Assembly (NCBI GenBank): GCA_965276765.1 | Contig: OZ255627.1 | Coordinates: 1,674,001-1,738,000 of the forward strand | Reading direction: 5' to 3' | Length of the DNA stretch: 64,000 bases | From: G965276765 sp965276765 | GTDB lineage: Bacteria; Actinomycetota; Acidimicrobiia; Acidimicrobiales; Palsa-688 | Shown here: positions 25,121-33,620 of the stretch, one piece after another | Layout: every line of letters begins with the position of its first letter | How positions within the stretch are numbered: the first letter of the stretch is position 1 | The notes under the pieces: generated by a model | Database searches by the model: none | The model's input: the letters and a program-made list of their open reading frames with translations, nothing else | What the model was told of the DNA's origin: nothing | Translations under genes and position numbers: made by a program

Positions 25121-27252
25121 TCGACCCGCAGCCCCGGTCGGGTGCGGTCCGGGCCATGCTCGAGGCCGGCAGCGTGGCCGTCGTCGGGGCCAGCGCCCGA
25201 CCCGGGAGTCTGGGTGAACGGCTGCTGATGGAGCTCGAGCGCAGCCCGGCGGCACCCGCCATCCATCTCGTCAATCCCCGCTACGACAAGATCGGGGCGC
25301 GCGCCTGCCTGCCATCCCTCGGGGAAATTCCCGATCCGGTTGACCTGGTGGCGCTGGCGGTGGGCGATGGCGCCTTGGAGGCGCAGCTCGGGGTGGCGGC
25401 GTTGCGGGGAGACAGGTCAGCGGTCATCTACGGCAGCGCGTTTGACGGGTCGCCCCCGCCGGCAGTGTCGCCGGCCCGCTCGGGGGGGACCCGCAGGGAT
25501 CGGCTGGCCACCGTCGCCGCCGGCGCCGGCATGGCGCTCTGCGGCGCCGGGTGCATGGGATTCGTCAACGTCGCCAAGGGAGTCCGGGCCGTCGGCTACC
25601 TCGAACCCGACCCGCTGCCCGCCGGCCCCGTGGCCCTCGTCACCCATTCGGGGTCGGCCTTTTCCGCCCTGCTTCGCGCCGACCGCAGGCTCGGGTGGAC
25701 CGTCGCCGTGTCATCGGGCCAAGAACTCGTCACCACCACGGCCGACTACCTCGACTACGCCCTCACCCTGGAGGGCACCAGGGTCGTGGCCCTGCTGCTC
25801 GAGACCCTCAGGCGTCCCGACGAGCTGCGGGCCGCGTTGCGCCGGGCTGCGGAGGCCGAGGTCGTGACCGTCGCCTTGACGGTGGGCGGCTCGCCCGGTG
25901 GAAGGGCCATGGTCGAAGCCCACTCCGGCGCGCTGGCCGGTGAGGACGCTACGTGGGAGGCCCTCTGCGAATCGACGGGCATGGTACGGGTCGGTGACCT
26001 GGCCGAGCTGGCCGACACCCTCGAGCTGTTCGCCGCCGGCCGCAGGCCGCCACCGACGCGGGCCGCAGGACGGGGGATCGCCGCCGTCCTCGACTCGGGG
26101 GCCGAGCGGGCCCTCGCCGTCGACGTGGCCCACGCCGTCGGGGTCCCGTGGGCCGACATCGACGGCACCACCACCACCCGGCTGGCCGCTCTCGTCGACG
26201 GCGGCCTCCAGCCCACCAACCCGCTCGACGTGTGGGGAACCGGGGCTGCGGCTCGAGAGGTGTTCGCCGGTTCGCTGCTTGCCCTGGCCGGAGACGAACG
26301 CGTCGCCGCCGTCGCCCTCTGCGTCGACCTGCTCCACGAGTTCGACGGCGACACGTCCTACGACGACGCCGTGCTCGACGCCTGGGCGGCGACGACTGTG
26401 CCCATGTGCGTGATCACCAACCTGCCGAGCGCCATGGACCGGGCCGTCGCCGGCCGGCTCCGCCACGCCGGCGTGCCGGTGCTCGAGGGCACGAGGAGCG
26501 GGATGGTGGCCCTGCGCCACCTGGTCGAAGACACCGCCAGGCGGGCCGGGCTGACCGCCGCCGAAAGCGAGCCGCCTGTCGACGAGGGCCGCCGGCGCCG
26601 GTGGAGCCTGCGCCTGGCCGCGGGGCCGTTGGACACCGTCGATGGCCTGGCCCTGCTCGCCGACTACGGGCTGGCGGTTGCCAGGGCGGTCGGCGCGTCG
26701 ACCGAGTCGGATGTGCTCGCCGCTGCCGTCACCGTCAGGTACCCGGTGGTGCTCAAGACCGACAGGACCGACATCGCCCACAAGTCCGACGTCGGCGGCG
26801 TCGTGGTCGACCTCCGCGATCCTGCCGCTCTCTCGGTGGCGTACCGCCAGATGGCCGCCGCCCTCGGCTCCCGGGTCGTCGTGATGGCCATGGCAGCACC
26901 CGGCGTCGAGCTGGTCATGGGGGTCGTCCGCGACCCGCTCGTCGGGCCCCTCGTCGTAGTCGGCGCCGGCGGGGTCCTGGTCGAGGTCATTGCCGACCGC
27001 AGCGTCGGCCTGCCCCCCGTCGACCGGCGGGCCGCAGCCCGGATGATCGGCCGCCTCGGCGTCCACCCCCTCATCGCCGGCCATCGCGGCGCCCCTCCCG
27101 CCGACGTGGAAGCCGTGGTCGGGGCTGTCGTCGCCGTCTCGACACTCGCGGCCGAGCTCGGCGACGTCATCGACGCCCTCGACGTGAACCCCCTCATCGC
27201 CGGCCCCGAGGGCGCCATCGCCGTCGACGTCCTGGTTTCACCCCGCCGCTGA
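25117..27252 (+). CDS. Acyl-CoA synthetase (NDP-forming), fused alpha and beta subunits
   Basis: A 711-residue enzyme of the ADP-forming acetate/acyl-CoA ligase (ACD) superfamily. The N-terminal CoA-binding domain begins VAVVGASARPGSLGERLL, a succinyl-CoA-synthetase-like domain follows, and the C-terminal ATP-grasp domain starts near residue 500 (VVLKTDRTDIAHKSDVGGV). The catalytic His of the alpha part would be in VEAHSGALAGED. It interconverts a carboxylate and CoA with its thioester while making or using a nucleotide triphosphate. Fused versions without CoA ligase activity exist, so the exact substrate is open. GTG 25117 overlaps the preceding stop. It ends before a strong hairpin at 27283-27319. 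Confidence 0.85.
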   Translation: MIDPQPRSGAVRAMLEAGSVAVVGASARPGSLGERLLMELERSPAAPAIHLVNPRYDKIGARACLPSLGEIPDPVDLVALAVGDGALEAQLGVAALRGDRSAVIYGSAFDGSPPPAVSPARSGGTRRDRLATVAAGAGMALCGAGCMGFVNVAKGVRAVGYLEPDPLPAGPVALVTHSGSAFSALLRADRRLGWTVAVSSGQELVTTTADYLDYALTLEGTRVVALLLETLRRPDELRAALRRAAEAEVVTVALTVGGSPGGRAMVEAHSGALAGEDATWEALCESTGMVRVGDLAELADTLELFAAGRRPPPTRAAGRGIAAVLDSGAERALAVDVAHAVGVPWADIDGTTTTRLAALVDGGLQPTNPLDVWGTGAAAREVFAGSLLALAGDERVAAVALCVDLLHEFDGDTSYDDAVLDAWAATTVPMCVITNLPSAMDRAVAGRLRHAGVPVLEGTRSGMVALRHLVEDTARRAGLTAAESEPPVDEGRRRRWSLRLAAGPLDTVDGLALLADYGLAVARAVGASTESDVLAAAVTVRYPVVLKTDRTDIAHKSDVGGVVVDLRDPAALSVAYRQMAAALGSRVVVMAMAAPGVELVMGVVRDPLVGPLVVVGAGGVLVEVIADRSVGLPPVDRRAAARMIGRLGVHPLIAGHRGAPPADVEAVVGAVVAVSTLAAELGDVIDALDVNPLIAGPEGAIAVDVLVSPRR

Positions 27253-27282
27253 GCTCGGAAGCTCCGGTCGACGCGCCTTCTC

Positions 27283-27319
27283 TGCCCACTCTTACAGAGT
27301 CACTCTGTAAAAGTGGGCA
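27283..27319. terminator. Bidirectional hairpin between convergent genes
   Basis: TGCCCACTCTTACAGAGT (27283-27300) pairs with 27302-27319 over 18 positions with one mismatch around a central C. It lies between the 3' ends of the acyl-CoA synthetase and cupin genes, with AT-rich inner stem positions. The 19-base core TTACAGAGTCACTCTGTAA is a perfect palindrome, so a protein-binding role is an alternative. Confidence 0.7.
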
Positions 27320-27351
27320 AAGAAATCCGCCGTCGACGAGCCGGGCCCGGC

Positions 27352-27705
27352 TCAGAAGATGACGTACACCTTCCGGAGGGTCTCGGTGATGTCCCACGCC
27401 CCGCTCCAGCCCTTGGGGAAGAGCATAGTGTCGCCGGCGGCGAGCTCGACGGGCTGGCCGCCGTCGGCGGTGACGGTCATCCGGCCGGCGATGAGGTGGA
27501 CGAACTCGTGAGTCTCGAGGGTCCAGTGCGAGGGTCCGGCCGTGCACTCCCAGATGCCCGAGCTCTGGTCGCCATCCTCCCAGAAGGTAAGTCCCGAGGT
27601 CTGCATCTGCGGTCCTGTGGCCTCTTCGAGCGGGCCCCAGTCCTCGAGGTCGCTGCGGGCGGCGGCGTCGGCGAGCACGGCTAGCGAAACGGTCGGGGTA
27701 GTCAT
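27352..27705 (-). CDS. Small cupin-domain protein
   Basis: A 117-residue single cupin of the Cupin_3/DUF861 type, with the conserved block HEFVHLIAGRMTVTADGG and the second motif GDTMLFPKGWSGAWDI. These proteins accompany amine and ureide catabolic enzymes, and some are (S)-ureidoglycine aminohydrolase-like. The ATG overlaps the stop of the FAD oxidoreductase gene by one base (TGATG), which implies translational coupling and a shared pathway. A metal-binding or binding-only role cannot be separated here. Confidence 0.82.
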   Translation of the reverse strand: MTTPTVSLAVLADAAARSDLEDWGPLEEATGPQMQTSGLTFWEDGDQSSGIWECTAGPSHWTLETHEFVHLIAGRMTVTADGGQPVELAAGDTMLFPKGWSGAWDITETLRKVYVIF

Positions 27706-28907
27706 CAGGCGGATGTCCTTTCGGGGAACGGTAGGGCGATGGGGTCGGGTTCGAGCCGGCTGCGGCCGTGCTCGTCGAATCGGTCGAGACCGAGGGATGA
27801 GACGTCGACGATGTCGCTCGTCGCGGTGACGACGAGGTCGGCGGCGACCCTGGCGACCGCAGGGCCCCACATCATCCCGTGGCCACCGGCCGAGGCCACG
27901 GTGACGCCTTCGATGGGGCCGCTGGCGCCCAGGGCGGGGCCGAGGATGGGGAGGTGGTCGGGGGTGTAGTCGATGGTGGCGGCCCAGACGCGCCTGAGGC
28001 CGAGGCCGGCGGTGACGGGGACGAGCTCGGCCAGGCGGGTTCTCATGCGCTCGAGATAGGGCCAGTCGACCTCGGTGGCCTCGCCGGGCGGCTCGTCGGG
28101 GTTGGACATGCCGAAGAGGAGACCGCCCTCCTCGGGGCGCCAGTAGAGGCCATCGGCCACGTCGAAGACCATGGGAAGACGCTCGGCGGCGAGGTCGGGG
28201 TGGGCCTCGGTCACGGCGACCTGGTGGCGGGTCCCGTCGGCCGGGATGGTCACGCCGGCCAGGGCACCGACGGCCGCAAGCGATGGTCCGCCGGTGAGCA
28301 GCACCCGCCGGCTCGGGATGAACCCGCCGGTCGTCTCGACGCCGGTCACGGCGCCGTGCTCGGTGCGCAGACCGATGAAGGCGGTGCGCTCGCGCACCTC
28401 GACGCCGGCGCCGGCCAGGGCCGCGGCGTAGGCCACAACGTTGCGGGGCGGGTCGAGGTAGCCGTCGGTTGGCGCCCACGTGCCGCCGAGGTGGGAGCCC
28501 AAAGCGAGGGTCGGGTTGCGCTCCGCCGCCGGCCCAGGATCGAGCCACTCGACCTCGAGGCCCACGGACCGCTGCATGGCCAGCCGGGTCAGCGCCGCCG
28601 CTACCTCGGTCTCGTCGAAGGCCGGCATGAAGTAGCCCTGCGGGGTGAAGCCGGAGTCGATGCCCATGGTCGCGGCCTGGGCGAGGTAGAAGTCTTTGGT
28701 CCACATGCCAAGACGCACGGCGATCTCCGTGCCGCCCTGCCCCCTCACCATGCCGGCGGCCCGGCTGCTCGCGCCCGATCCAAGCACGCCCTTCTCGACC
28801 ACGACGACCCGCTCGAGCCCGCGGCGGCGGAGAAACCACGCCGCCCACCCGCCGACCGTCCCGCCGCCGATCACGACGGCATCCATCTCAGAACCGGGCT
28901 GGATCAC
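27705..28907 (-). CDS. FAD-dependent amine oxidoreductase (DAO family)
   Basis: A 400-residue flavoenzyme of the D-amino-acid oxidase/glycine-sarcosine oxidase superfamily. The Rossmann motif reads AVVIGGGTVGGWAAWFL, followed by GSGASSRAAGMVRGQ where the flavin is bound (often covalently in sarcosine-oxidase relatives). The C-terminal block contains YTPDHLPILGPA and SAGGHGMMWGPA. It would oxidise a secondary or tertiary amine such as an N-methyl glycine. Start is GTG 28907 or ATG 28886. It is divergent from the acyl-CoA dehydrogenase, so the shared promoter region with its TetR operator could control both directions. Confidence 0.83.
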   Translation of the reverse strand: MIQPGSEMDAVVIGGGTVGGWAAWFLRRRGLERVVVVEKGVLGSGASSRAAGMVRGQGGTEIAVRLGMWTKDFYLAQAATMGIDSGFTPQGYFMPAFDETEVAAALTRLAMQRSVGLEVEWLDPGPAAERNPTLALGSHLGGTWAPTDGYLDPPRNVVAYAAALAGAGVEVRERTAFIGLRTEHGAVTGVETTGGFIPSRRVLLTGGPSLAAVGALAGVTIPADGTRHQVAVTEAHPDLAAERLPMVFDVADGLYWRPEEGGLLFGMSNPDEPPGEATEVDWPYLERMRTRLAELVPVTAGLGLRRVWAATIDYTPDHLPILGPALGASGPIEGVTVASAGGHGMMWGPAVARVAADLVVTATSDIVDVSSLGLDRFDEHGRSRLEPDPIALPFPERTSA

Positions 28908-28924
28908 GCCGCTATCATTGCTTA

Positions 28925-28940
28925 GACTGAACAGTCAGTC
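28925..28940 (+). promoter_or_regulatory. TetR operator between the DAO and acyl-CoA dehydrogenase genes
   Basis: GACTGA-ACAG-TCAGTC is identical to the copy at 23435. It overlaps a TAGACT -10 box (28923-28928) facing the acyl-CoA dehydrogenase start at 28958. The -35 is weak (TGGATC at 28900-28905, 17-base spacer). The site is 18 bases from the divergent DAO start. Confidence 0.75.
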
Positions 28941-28957
28941 AAGCGATCGGGAACACC

Positions 28958-30124
28958 ATGTACGGACTGTCCGATGTCGACCTCGACATCCAGGCGAGGG
29001 CCAGGTTGCTCACCGACGAGCTGATCGGCTGGGAGGAGCACGCCGAGGCCCACGAGGGCCGGATCCCCGACGACGAGGATAAACGGCTGCGGGCGCGCAC
29101 GGCCGAGCTCGGCCTCGTCGCCACCAACATGTCCAGGGAGATCGGCGGGGTTGGGGCGACGATGCTCCAGCAGGTCCTCGTCCAAGAGCAGGTCGGTCGG
29201 GTGACCAACGCCATCGCCTGGATGGTGACCACGCCGCCGCAGTGGTGGGAGGCCGTCGCCACGCCGTTTCAGGAGCAGCAGTGGCTGCGCCCGACGGTCG
29301 CCGGTGAGATCGAGGAGTGCTACGCCATCACCGAGGAGCACGCCGGCTCCGACGTCAGCGAGCTACGGGCGACCGCCACGCGCGACGCCGGCGAGTACAT
29401 CCTCGATGGCGTCAAGTGGCACGTGACGTCGTACAACGAGGCCAGCTATGTGTTCTTCCAAGGTGTGTTGACCACCGGGCCAGCCGCCGGCGAGCACGCC
29501 ATGTTCGTCGTTGACCTGCCGAGCGAAGGAGTCGAGGTCGTGCGCACGCCGGCCTACTCGCACACCATCGCCCATCACCATCCCATCGTCGCCTTTCACG
29601 GCGTCCGTGTACCCGACACGCACCGCATCGGCGGGGAAGGCGACGGCATGAGCTTCTCCTACGAGTGGTTTCGCTTCGAGCGGTTCATGGTTGCGTCGCG
29701 CTGCGTCGGCGCCGCCGAGCGGCTGGTCGCCGAGGCGACCGCCTTCGCCAAGGAGCGCGTCGTCGGCGGCACTCCGATCGTCGAGTACCAGCTTGTCGGC
29801 GCCATGCTCGCCGACAGCGTCACCGAGCTGTTCGCCGCCAGGTCCATGCTCTACCAGGCCGCCCGGGGGGTCGACGAGGGCCGCGACATCAAGGTCCAGC
29901 ACGCCCAGGCCTCGATGATCAAGCTGTACTGCTCCGAGATGGCCAACCGGGTCGCCGACCGGGCCGTGCAGATCTTTGGTGGCCGTGGCTACATGCGTGA
30001 AAACGTGGCCGAACGATTGTTCAGGGAGCTTCGCGTCGAGCGCATCTGGGAGGGCACGAGCGAGATCCAGCGAGGGATCATTGCCGCCCAGCTGGCGAAG
30101 CGGGGTCCGCACACGCTGGTATGA
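28958..30124 (+). CDS. Acyl-CoA dehydrogenase
   Basis: A 388-residue FAD enzyme that introduces an alpha,beta double bond into an acyl-CoA. Family blocks are ECYAITEEHAGSDVSEL, the FAD-binding WHVTSYNE region, and the C-terminal QIFGGRGYMRENVAERLFRE (residues in the usual place near 340-360). The catalytic base would be the Glu of IWEGTSEIQR. It resembles the CaiA/crotonobetainyl-CoA reductase and butyryl-CoA dehydrogenase groups, so an amine-derived CoA thioester is conceivable. Its last 47 bases overlap the convergent Rieske gene. Confidence 0.88.
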   Translation: MYGLSDVDLDIQARARLLTDELIGWEEHAEAHEGRIPDDEDKRLRARTAELGLVATNMSREIGGVGATMLQQVLVQEQVGRVTNAIAWMVTTPPQWWEAVATPFQEQQWLRPTVAGEIEECYAITEEHAGSDVSELRATATRDAGEYILDGVKWHVTSYNEASYVFFQGVLTTGPAAGEHAMFVVDLPSEGVEVVRTPAYSHTIAHHHPIVAFHGVRVPDTHRIGGEGDGMSFSYEWFRFERFMVASRCVGAAERLVAEATAFAKERVVGGTPIVEYQLVGAMLADSVTELFAARSMLYQAARGVDEGRDIKVQHAQASMIKLYCSEMANRVADRAVQIFGGRGYMRENVAERLFRELRVERIWEGTSEIQRGIIAAQLAKRGPHTLV

Positions 30125-31298
30125 GGTCAAGGCCGGCGTAGCCGCGAGCGACCATCGTGACGAACTGGTACACGGCGTCCTCGTCGCTCGCCAGCACGCC
30201 GGGCATGGCCCGTTCGTGGGACAGGCCGCGCTGCACCGATGCGCACGCGGCCCAGTCCTGGCGGTTGGTCACGTCCCAGAAGTCGACGGCGAACGAAGGG
30301 TCGAAGCCGTCCGCCTCGATGTCCTCGGGGGCGAACGCCCAGGCGCAGCGGATCCTCGTCCTGTCGGCGGCAAGGGGGGTCAGGATGTGCGTCATCACGT
30401 AGTCGGGGTGGAGGCTGATCAAGACGTTGGGAAAGACGCCGACGTAGATGACCTGCCGGCGTTGCTCGGCGTCGAGGCCGCGTAGCGGCTGCGCCGACGT
30501 CGTCCCGTCGAGGGACATGGTCAATGCCTGCTCACGCACCTCCATCCACCCGCCGACCCAGGCCCCGGCGTCGGGGTGGACGTAGTTTTCCCCGCTGTCG
30601 GGCGGGCTCACCTGGCACAGCTCGGGGTGGATGACCGGGCAGTGATAGCACTCCTGGTAGTTCTCGGTCAGGATCTTCCAGTTGCTCTCGACCACGTACT
30701 CGTGGTGGCCGCCGGCACGGAGGCGGGACATCTCCCACGGGGCGATCAGCTCGTCGAGGCCGGCGACGTGCGCGGCGAAGGACTCCGCCGGTGCGGCCGA
30801 GCCGTGGACGAAGATCAGGCCGTTCCATTCCTCGCAAGCCAGCTCGACGAGGGCGTTGTCGTCGGGGTCGAAGCCCGGCAGGTCGCCGCCATCAAATCCG
30901 GGGGCCCGGTTGAGGGTCCCGTCGAGGCGATAGCTCCAGCTGTGGTACGGACAGCGGATCAGGGCGCGATCCGACGATGAGCCGCACGCCAGGAGCTCGT
31001 GGCCGCGATGACGGCAGGCGTTGGCGAAGGCCCTGACCTTGCCGTCCTTGCCCCTGACGACGAGCGTGCCGCCCGCCCCGGTTGCTTCGGCGCGCTGCGA
31101 GCCGGGGGTCGCCACGGCCTCGCTTGTCGTGACACACGTCCATCCCCGGTCGAAGAAGTGGCGACTCTCCCAGGCGAAGACCTCGGGGCTCGTGTACGCG
31201 GCGCGCGGCAGCATCCTGCTCTCCCCAAAGGGTCGTAGGGACAGCTCGAGCTGCTGGGGATCCAGCGGAGCCGACACCCACCCATCTTGATTGACCAT
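30078..31298 (-). CDS. Rieske non-heme iron oxygenase, alpha subunit (choline/betaine monooxygenase-like)
   Basis: A 406-residue aromatic-ring-hydroxylating-type oxygenase. The Rieske 2Fe-2S site is CRHRGH with CPYHSW about 18 residues later. The mononuclear iron site is within NYQECYHCPVIHPEL (two His), with a distal Asp near DFWDV. The Glu/His-rich NYQECYHCP block and overall length match glycine betaine, carnitine and choline monooxygenases, which cut or hydroxylate quaternary amines. A reductase partner is not adjacent. ATG 31298 lies only six bases from a TAGACT -10 box, so the mRNA is probably leaderless. The 3' end overlaps the acyl-CoA dehydrogenase by 47 bases. Confidence 0.88.
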   Translation of the reverse strand: MVNQDGWVSAPLDPQQLELSLRPFGESRMLPRAAYTSPEVFAWESRHFFDRGWTCVTTSEAVATPGSQRAEATGAGGTLVVRGKDGKVRAFANACRHRGHELLACGSSSDRALIRCPYHSWSYRLDGTLNRAPGFDGGDLPGFDPDDNALVELACEEWNGLIFVHGSAAPAESFAAHVAGLDELIAPWEMSRLRAGGHHEYVVESNWKILTENYQECYHCPVIHPELCQVSPPDSGENYVHPDAGAWVGGWMEVREQALTMSLDGTTSAQPLRGLDAEQRRQVIYVGVFPNVLISLHPDYVMTHILTPLAADRTRIRCAWAFAPEDIEADGFDPSFAVDFWDVTNRQDWAACASVQRGLSHERAMPGVLASDEDAVYQFVTMVARGYAGLDLIPACADPASPAGRQ

Positions 31299-31310
31299 AC
31301 AGTCAGTCTA
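31293..31310 (-). promoter_or_regulatory. Leaderless promoter with degenerate TetR operator for the Rieske gene
   Basis: On the minus strand TAGACT (31310-31305) is followed by six bases and then the ATG at 31298. The motif reads GACTGA-CTGT-ATGGTC, with the left half perfect and the right half 3/6. The box lies in the last codons of the upstream methyltransferase gene. A good -35 is not visible. Confidence 0.55.
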
Positions 31311-32088
31311 ACGCGGCGTTGGTGGCGGTGAGCAGGTCGGTGCGTAGCTGGACGTCGAAGGTCGGTCCGAACTGCTCGAGGCGAGCCCTCAGTTCGTCGA
31401 GCAGCGCCTCGCGTCTTGCCGGTTCGAGGACGCGATGGTCGCTGTGGGTGGAGAGCAGCTCGACCCACTCGTCGGGCCGGTAGGCGACGTCCCTGCGGTA
31501 CGCAGCAGGCGAGGTGGTCTCGACGTCGACGAAGCCGGCCGCCCGCAAGCCGTCGGCGGCGGGGTTCACCCGCTTGGCCATGGAGGTCTCGGCCCCGATG
31601 GCGATGCTCCCCGCGAGCAGGTGGGGTGCGTGCCTGTTGTAGATGTCGTCGCAGGCGGCCACGACCTCGGGCCGATGCTCCATCCGGTTCCAGAACGCCG
31701 CGAAGCGCCCGCCCGGCTCGAGGACGCCGGCCGCCTTGACGGCGCCGGCAACCGGGTCGACCCAGTGCCACGCCTGGCCCGCCGTCAGCAGGTCGAAGCG
31801 GCGACCGGCCGCATCCCACGTCTCGAGGCTGGCGCCCTCGACCTCGATGCCGTAGCCCGTGGCGAGCGCCGCCATGCGGGCGTCGGGCTCGAGCCCGAGC
31901 ACCTGGCGGCCCGGCGCCACGAGAAGGCGAGCGACCTTGCCCGTGCCGCAGCCGACGTCGATGATCCGGTGCGGGTCGGCGACGGTGAGGTCGGCGATCA
32001 GCGCCGCCGGATAGGTAGGGCGGATCGTGTCGTAGAGCTCGGCGGCGGCACCGAAGCCATCGGCGCGCGTGCGGTCGACGTAGGCCAT
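31303..32088 (-). CDS. SAM-dependent methyltransferase (class I)
   Basis: A 261-residue methyltransferase. Motif I is IIDVGCGTGKVARLL (about residues 43-57), followed by the acidic LGLEPD and the post-motif LLTAGQAWHWVDP. It belongs to the broad UbiE/Methyltransf_11 class; the AQAWHW-type segment occurs in trans-aconitate- and small-molecule methyltransferases. ATG 32088 was chosen because upstream codons are unrelated. Its last codons contain the -10 box of the Rieske gene downstream, and only five bases separate the two genes. A link to methylated amine metabolism is possible but unproven. Confidence 0.78.
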   Translation of the reverse strand: MAYVDRTRADGFGAAAELYDTIRPTYPAALIADLTVADPHRIIDVGCGTGKVARLLVAPGRQVLGLEPDARMAALATGYGIEVEGASLETWDAAGRRFDLLTAGQAWHWVDPVAGAVKAAGVLEPGGRFAAFWNRMEHRPEVVAACDDIYNRHAPHLLAGSIAIGAETSMAKRVNPAADGLRAAGFVDVETTSPAAYRRDVAYRPDEWVELLSTHSDHRVLEPARREALLDELRARLEQFGPTFDVQLRTDLLTATNAALD

Positions 32089-32223
32089 GCACCTCGGTCT
32101 AGCCCACCCGAGACGCGTCCGGCGCCGTTCGTGAGCAATTCGGCAAGAGGCCATCGGGCGTTGGGTTCGGTTTCACCCTGGGTGACCAGACTGCTCGGCA
32201 TCGCCCCTCGAAAGGTCGTCATC

Positions 32224-33516
32224 TTGCCCTCCCTGCGCCCGTCCCGATCCCTGCGTCTGCGGACCCTGATGGCCGGGATGGCTGTGGCCGCCGGGTTGTC
32301 CTTCGCCCTGCTGGCCGCTTCGGCCGTCGCCGATGCGACTGCGCCCGCATCCGCCGCGCCGACAGGGACGCTTTCGACGAAGACACCGACGGTCACCGAG
32401 GGCCAGCCCCTCACGTTCAGCTACGCCACGACCCCAGCCCAGTTCAACGCCACCAACTGGATCGGGATCTACTCCGACCCGGGCTGCGGCCCGATCGATG
32501 GCACCTACGTGTGCGGATCCACGACCTATCTCTATACGCCTGCCGTCAGCGGCACGGAGACCTTTGCCACCGCTTCCCTGCGGCCCGGCAAGTACATCGC
32601 CTTCTACCTCTACGACAACGGCTACACCAGTCTGGCCACGCCCGTACCCTTCACCGTCACGGCGGTGAAGCCGGTTGCCGCGCCGACCTTCGTCTCGGTG
32701 AGGAAGCTCCCGGCCGTCCACAACCCCCAATCGCTCACCCAGGGACCTGGCGGTGACCTTTGGGTGGCCGGCGCCGCATCCGACCGGATTGACGAGCTGT
32801 CGGCCGCGACCGGCCGGGTGATCCGCACCATCGGCGGGCCGGGACGGGCCCCTGGGTTGCTGCGCGACCCTCGCGGCGTCGCCGTCGACTCATACGGGCA
32901 CGTCTTCGTCGCCGACACCGGCAACAACCGGGTCGAGGAGTACTCGACGAGCGGTGGCTACCTGGCCACGATCGGCTCGGAGGGCACCAAGGCCGGGGAG
33001 TTCGAGAACCCCGAGGGGGTCGCGGTGCACGACGGGATCCTCTACGTGAGCGACGACGCCAACAACCGGATCGAGGAGTTCACCGTCGCCACTGGCGCCT
33101 ACCGCTCATCGATCACCACCGACGTCAGCTCGCCGGCCGGCCTCACCTTCGACGCCAAGGGTGACCTGTGGGCGGCACAGCAGGGCCAGACGGAGACGAG
33201 CCTCGACGGGGTCGTCGAGTACAACCCGACGACGGGCCAGGTGCTCCTCGCCCTCGACGGCGACAACGCCACAACCTACGGCGGGTTCTCCAACCCGACC
33301 GACGTCGCCGTCGATGCTGCCGGCCACGTCTTCGTCGCCGAGCCCGACACCGACTACGTCCAGGAGTTCACCTCGACGGGCGTGTTCCTCAACGAGTTCG
33401 GCACGTCGGGGCGCGGGACCCTGAGCTTCCCCACCGGCGTCATCGTCACCCATGCCGGCGGTGTGGTCGTCGCCGACTCCGGCCACGGCCGCCTCGTGAC
33501 CTTCAAGGAGTCCTGA
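32224..33516 (+). CDS. Secreted NHL-repeat (beta-propeller) protein
   Basis: A protein of about 430 residues that would be exported. A cationic start and a hydrophobic segment (TLMAGMAVAAGLSFALLAAS) end in an Ala-rich cleavage region. Residues about 45-140 form an Ig-like/beta-sandwich domain, and the rest is a propeller of NHL repeats such as DPRGVAVDSYGHVFVADTGN and NPEGVAVHDGILYVSDDANN. NHL propellers bind ligands or proteins outside the cell. TTG 32224 is preferred because AAAGG lies eight bases upstream; GTG 32182 is an alternative. It precedes a secreted phosphoesterase by 104 bases, perhaps co-transcribed. Confidence 0.78.
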   Translation: MPSLRPSRSLRLRTLMAGMAVAAGLSFALLAASAVADATAPASAAPTGTLSTKTPTVTEGQPLTFSYATTPAQFNATNWIGIYSDPGCGPIDGTYVCGSTTYLYTPAVSGTETFATASLRPGKYIAFYLYDNGYTSLATPVPFTVTAVKPVAAPTFVSVRKLPAVHNPQSLTQGPGGDLWVAGAASDRIDELSAATGRVIRTIGGPGRAPGLLRDPRGVAVDSYGHVFVADTGNNRVEEYSTSGGYLATIGSEGTKAGEFENPEGVAVHDGILYVSDDANNRIEEFTVATGAYRSSITTDVSSPAGLTFDAKGDLWAAQQGQTETSLDGVVEYNPTTGQVLLALDGDNATTYGGFSNPTDVAVDAAGHVFVAEPDTDYVQEFTSTGVFLNEFGTSGRGTLSFPTGVIVTHAGGVVVADSGHGRLVTFKES

Positions 33517-33620
33517 CCACTCGGTCCTGGCCCGGCGCCACCCCGACATCGGGCCCCACCGACCTTCCCCCGCACCTCCGACCGCTCTTTCCCCCCATCT
33601 TTGCCTCGAGGAGACCCGCC

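Noticed and set aside
31435..32223. Extended N-terminus of the NHL protein
   Set aside because: The open frame upstream is the antisense of the methyltransferase gene; signal peptide and ribosome site mark the start at 32224.
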